Positions 5,688 through 7,229 of a stretch of DNA of 7,229 nt are shown here, one piece after another. This DNA comes from Clostridia bacterium (GTDB lineage Bacteria > Bacillota > Clostridia > Christensenellales > Borkfalkiaceae): NCBI GenBank assembly GCA_029052615.1, contig JAIDIR010000217.1:1-7229 (forward strand). Direction: 5' to 3'. The position numbers and the translations under genes were made by a program. The notes below the pieces were generated by a model. That model did no database searches and had not been told where the DNA came from. It saw only the letters and a program-made list of their open reading frames with translations. Each line of letters begins with the position of its first letter. Positions within the stretch are counted from its first letter, which is position 1.

Positions 5688-7082
5688 TTAATCAATCCTG
5701 TCGATATCGGAGGGGCGTACGGTAGTCGGCGCCGTCTGCACGGACTGACCGTTGCGCGTGTAGTGTATAGAAATCTTATCGCTTGCGCGCACGTTCAAAA
5801 GCAAATCGGCAATCTGGTACTGTCTTGAAATTTCGTACGTCTTGCCGTTGAAGGTAACGGCGGTTATTATATCCTCAACCTTCAAGCCCATCGCTTCGGC
5901 AAGGCTGCCCGAATTGACCGTCTTGATGACGACGTTTTCGACTATACGCCCGCCGCCCGTCGCCTCGTCGTAGACGTAACGCGAATTTTCCGACTGGGAG
6001 GTCACGCCCAAAAGCGTTCTGCTGGTGTACTTAATTCCGTTCTTTGCGTGGTAATACATCACGCCGTCGGCAATGCCCGTCATAATGGACGCGGGAATTG
6101 CGTAGTTCATACTGGTTATTTCGCCGTCGCCCGCATTGTTCAGCCCGATAAGCTGACCCTGCATATTGAAGAGACCGCCGCCCGAGTTGCCGTGCGTAAG
6201 CGCCGTATCCGTCCTTATGGAGCGGTAATTGCGTTTGGTGCCGTCTATGTCAAGCTCGACGTAGTCGCTGTCCACGCTGACGATACCCTCGGTTACGCTT
6301 ATGCCGCCGTCGTCGGGGTTGCCCACCGCATAGGTGTGGTCGCCCACGCTGTAATCATAGCTGACCGTAACGGGCACCGCCTGGGGATTTATCTTTAAAA
6401 CGTCCGCCGTGCTCGCCCTTATAACGGCAACGTCGTAGTTTACCGCGCCGCCTATATATTCGCATCTGATTGCGTAATCGTCGTATACGTAGCCCAACGT
6501 GCGCTCGTCCTTATAGGGCTGGGACTCGCTGCCGTAAAGATAGGCGCTTATCTCCGTGCTTATCTTGTTGGAGCCCACCGCCTTGCTGTCGTACACCACG
6601 TGATAGTTGGTCACGATATAGGTATAGTCGGTATCCATTTTATAGATGACCGCAGAGCCGCAGTACATCGACTTTTGGGACAGATAGGATTCGCTGAACG
6701 CCGTATACACCTTCATGCAAGAACGCAGAAGGGAATTGAGCGGGGCGTTGACGTCCGTGTTGACCGAAAGATAAATTTCGCAAAACTCTTTAAAGGTAAG
6801 CTCGTTGCCGTAACGGCTGGTATAGGCCTTGTAAACGTCCTCCGCGGTGACGTCCTGTGCGTCCTCACCGTCTACGCCGTCGACGCCGTCCTTGCCGTTG
6901 GTCACGGTGAATTGCGAGGTCGTCTTGTCGGAATAGGTTACCGTGTAGTAATCCACCAGCCCCACGCTGTCCGTCTTTTCTATGGAAACAACGCTTACCG
7001 TGTTGCCGAAAATACAGCCCGAAAACACGCCCAGCGAAAGAGCTGCGGCGGCTGCGAAAGATGCTAAAATCTTCTTTTTCAT
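5688..7082 (-). CDS. HtrA-like trypsin-fold serine protease with PDZ domain, probable lipoprotein
   Basis: This 464-residue exported protease has a signal peptide MKKKILASFAAAAALSLGVF followed by SGC. C23 would be the lipidated residue, giving a protein anchored outside the cytoplasmic membrane; F at -3 is an atypical lipobox. A linker contains a short Gly-x-Asp run (63-74, GKDGVDGVDGED), then a helical segment (80-135). The chymotrypsin-fold domain follows with the full triad: H161 (VTNYHVV), D217 (NYDVAVI) and S300 (THGNSGGGLFN). A single PDZ domain spans about 355-447, with a LLGV carboxylate-binding-loop candidate at 357-360. It probably degrades or processes misfolded envelope proteins, as HtrA/DegP proteins do. 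Unlike typical Bacillota HtrA it has no N-terminal transmembrane anchor and carries an extra ~120-residue N-terminal region. It is transcribed from its own strong promoter, separately from the trpS operon. The exact substrate is unknown. Confidence 0.9.
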   Translation of the reverse strand: MKKKILASFAAAAALSLGVFSGCIFGNTVSVVSIEKTDSVGLVDYYTVTYSDKTTSQFTVTNGKDGVDGVDGEDAQDVTAEDVYKAYTSRYGNELTFKEFCEIYLSVNTDVNAPLNSLLRSCMKVYTAFSESYLSQKSMYCGSAVIYKMDTDYTYIVTNYHVVYDSKAVGSNKISTEISAYLYGSESQPYKDERTLGYVYDDYAIRCEYIGGAVNYDVAVIRASTADVLKINPQAVPVTVSYDYSVGDHTYAVGNPDDGGISVTEGIVSVDSDYVELDIDGTKRNYRSIRTDTALTHGNSGGGLFNMQGQLIGLNNAGDGEITSMNYAIPASIMTGIADGVMYYHAKNGIKYTSRTLLGVTSQSENSRYVYDEATGGGRIVENVVIKTVNSGSLAEAMGLKVEDIITAVTFNGKTYEISRQYQIADLLLNVRASDKISIHYTRNGQSVQTAPTTVRPSDIDRID

Positions 7083-7121
7083 AATCTCAAACCTATATAC
7101 CTTTAAGTTTTGCCTGTACTA

Positions 7122-7150
7122 ATTATATTAAGCCAAAGTGCAAAAGTCAA
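7122..7150 (-). promoter_or_regulatory. Strong predicted sigma-70/sigma-A type promoter for the protease gene
   Basis: On the minus strand, -35 TTGACT (7145-7150) and -10 TATAAT (7122-7127) are 17 bases apart. This is eleven of twelve consensus bases at ideal spacing. Initiation near 7115 gives a leader of about 33 bases to the ATG at 7082. The leader contains only a modest ribosome-binding site (AGG, nine bases upstream). I see no operator palindrome or CIRCE-like element around it, so expression may be constitutive at this level. Confidence 0.8.
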
Positions 7151-7172
7151 AACAAGTTGGTGAAAATCTCGT

Positions 7173-7208
7173 AAAAAAAGCCGTTCGGCAATAACTGCCG
7201 AACGGCTT
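7173..7208 (-). terminator. Rho-independent terminator of a gene lying beyond the right edge
   Basis: A perfect 13-base inverted repeat (arms 7178-7190 and 7196-7208, five-base loop) is followed on the minus strand by seven T's (7173-7179). Read in the minus direction it is a textbook intrinsic terminator. It ends a transcript entering from the right, whose gene is outside the window. On the plus strand the tail is only TTAAATTTT, so termination in that direction would be weaker. It insulates the protease promoter that follows. Confidence 0.88.
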
Positions 7209-7229
7209 AAATTTTAAATTTTATATTAC

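Noticed and set aside
7178..7208. The perfect inverted repeat near the right edge as an insertion-sequence end or operator.
   Set aside because: A GC-rich stem with a five-base loop directly followed by seven T's fits an intrinsic terminator. There is no transposase and no target-site duplication.

Overview
The window reads almost entirely on the minus strand and looks like chromosomal DNA of a bacterium of the Bacillota, most likely an uncultured Clostridia lineage. The evidence is the Bacillus-like tryptophanyl-tRNA synthetase, a DUF5685 protein (a family I know from Clostridia), consensus housekeeping-type promoters and AGGAG ribosome-binding sites. By eye the region from about 780 to 7100 is close to half G+C. 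The first ~735 bases are close to one third G+C.

Layout in the direction of transcription (right to left): at the right edge a 13-bp perfect hairpin followed by seven T's ends a transcript arriving from outside the window. A near-consensus promoter (TTGACT, 17 bp, TATAAT) then drives a lipoprotein-like HtrA/trypsin-fold serine protease with one PDZ domain (5688-7082). In the 64-base gap after it, a second promoter (TTGCCT, 17 bp, TAAAAT) starts a tightly packed cluster. Its order is trpS (4622-5623), a DUF5685 protein (3741-4622), a J-domain-like protein without HPD and with nine cysteines in its last 22 residues (3134-3760), a small multi-pass membrane protein (2570-3127), the 23S rRNA uracil-5-methyltransferase rlmD (1157-2557) and a MIF-family tautomerase (789-1130). 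Spacing within the cluster runs from a 20-base overlap to a 26-base gap, so it is probably one operon.

Left of the tautomerase an AT-rich gene of unknown function begins at 734 and runs off the left edge still open after 244 codons. Its base composition and codon use differ sharply from its neighbours, so it probably belongs to an accessory segment.

Functionally, trpS and rlmD are housekeeping translation genes. The three genes between them are uncharacterised and are the best candidates here for an undescribed module: a protein with aspartate motifs resembling isoprenoid-synthase motifs, a cysteine-tailed J-like protein, and a membrane protein. The link between them is inferred from gene arrangement only. 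I see no RNA gene, insertion sequence, CRISPR array or phage gene.
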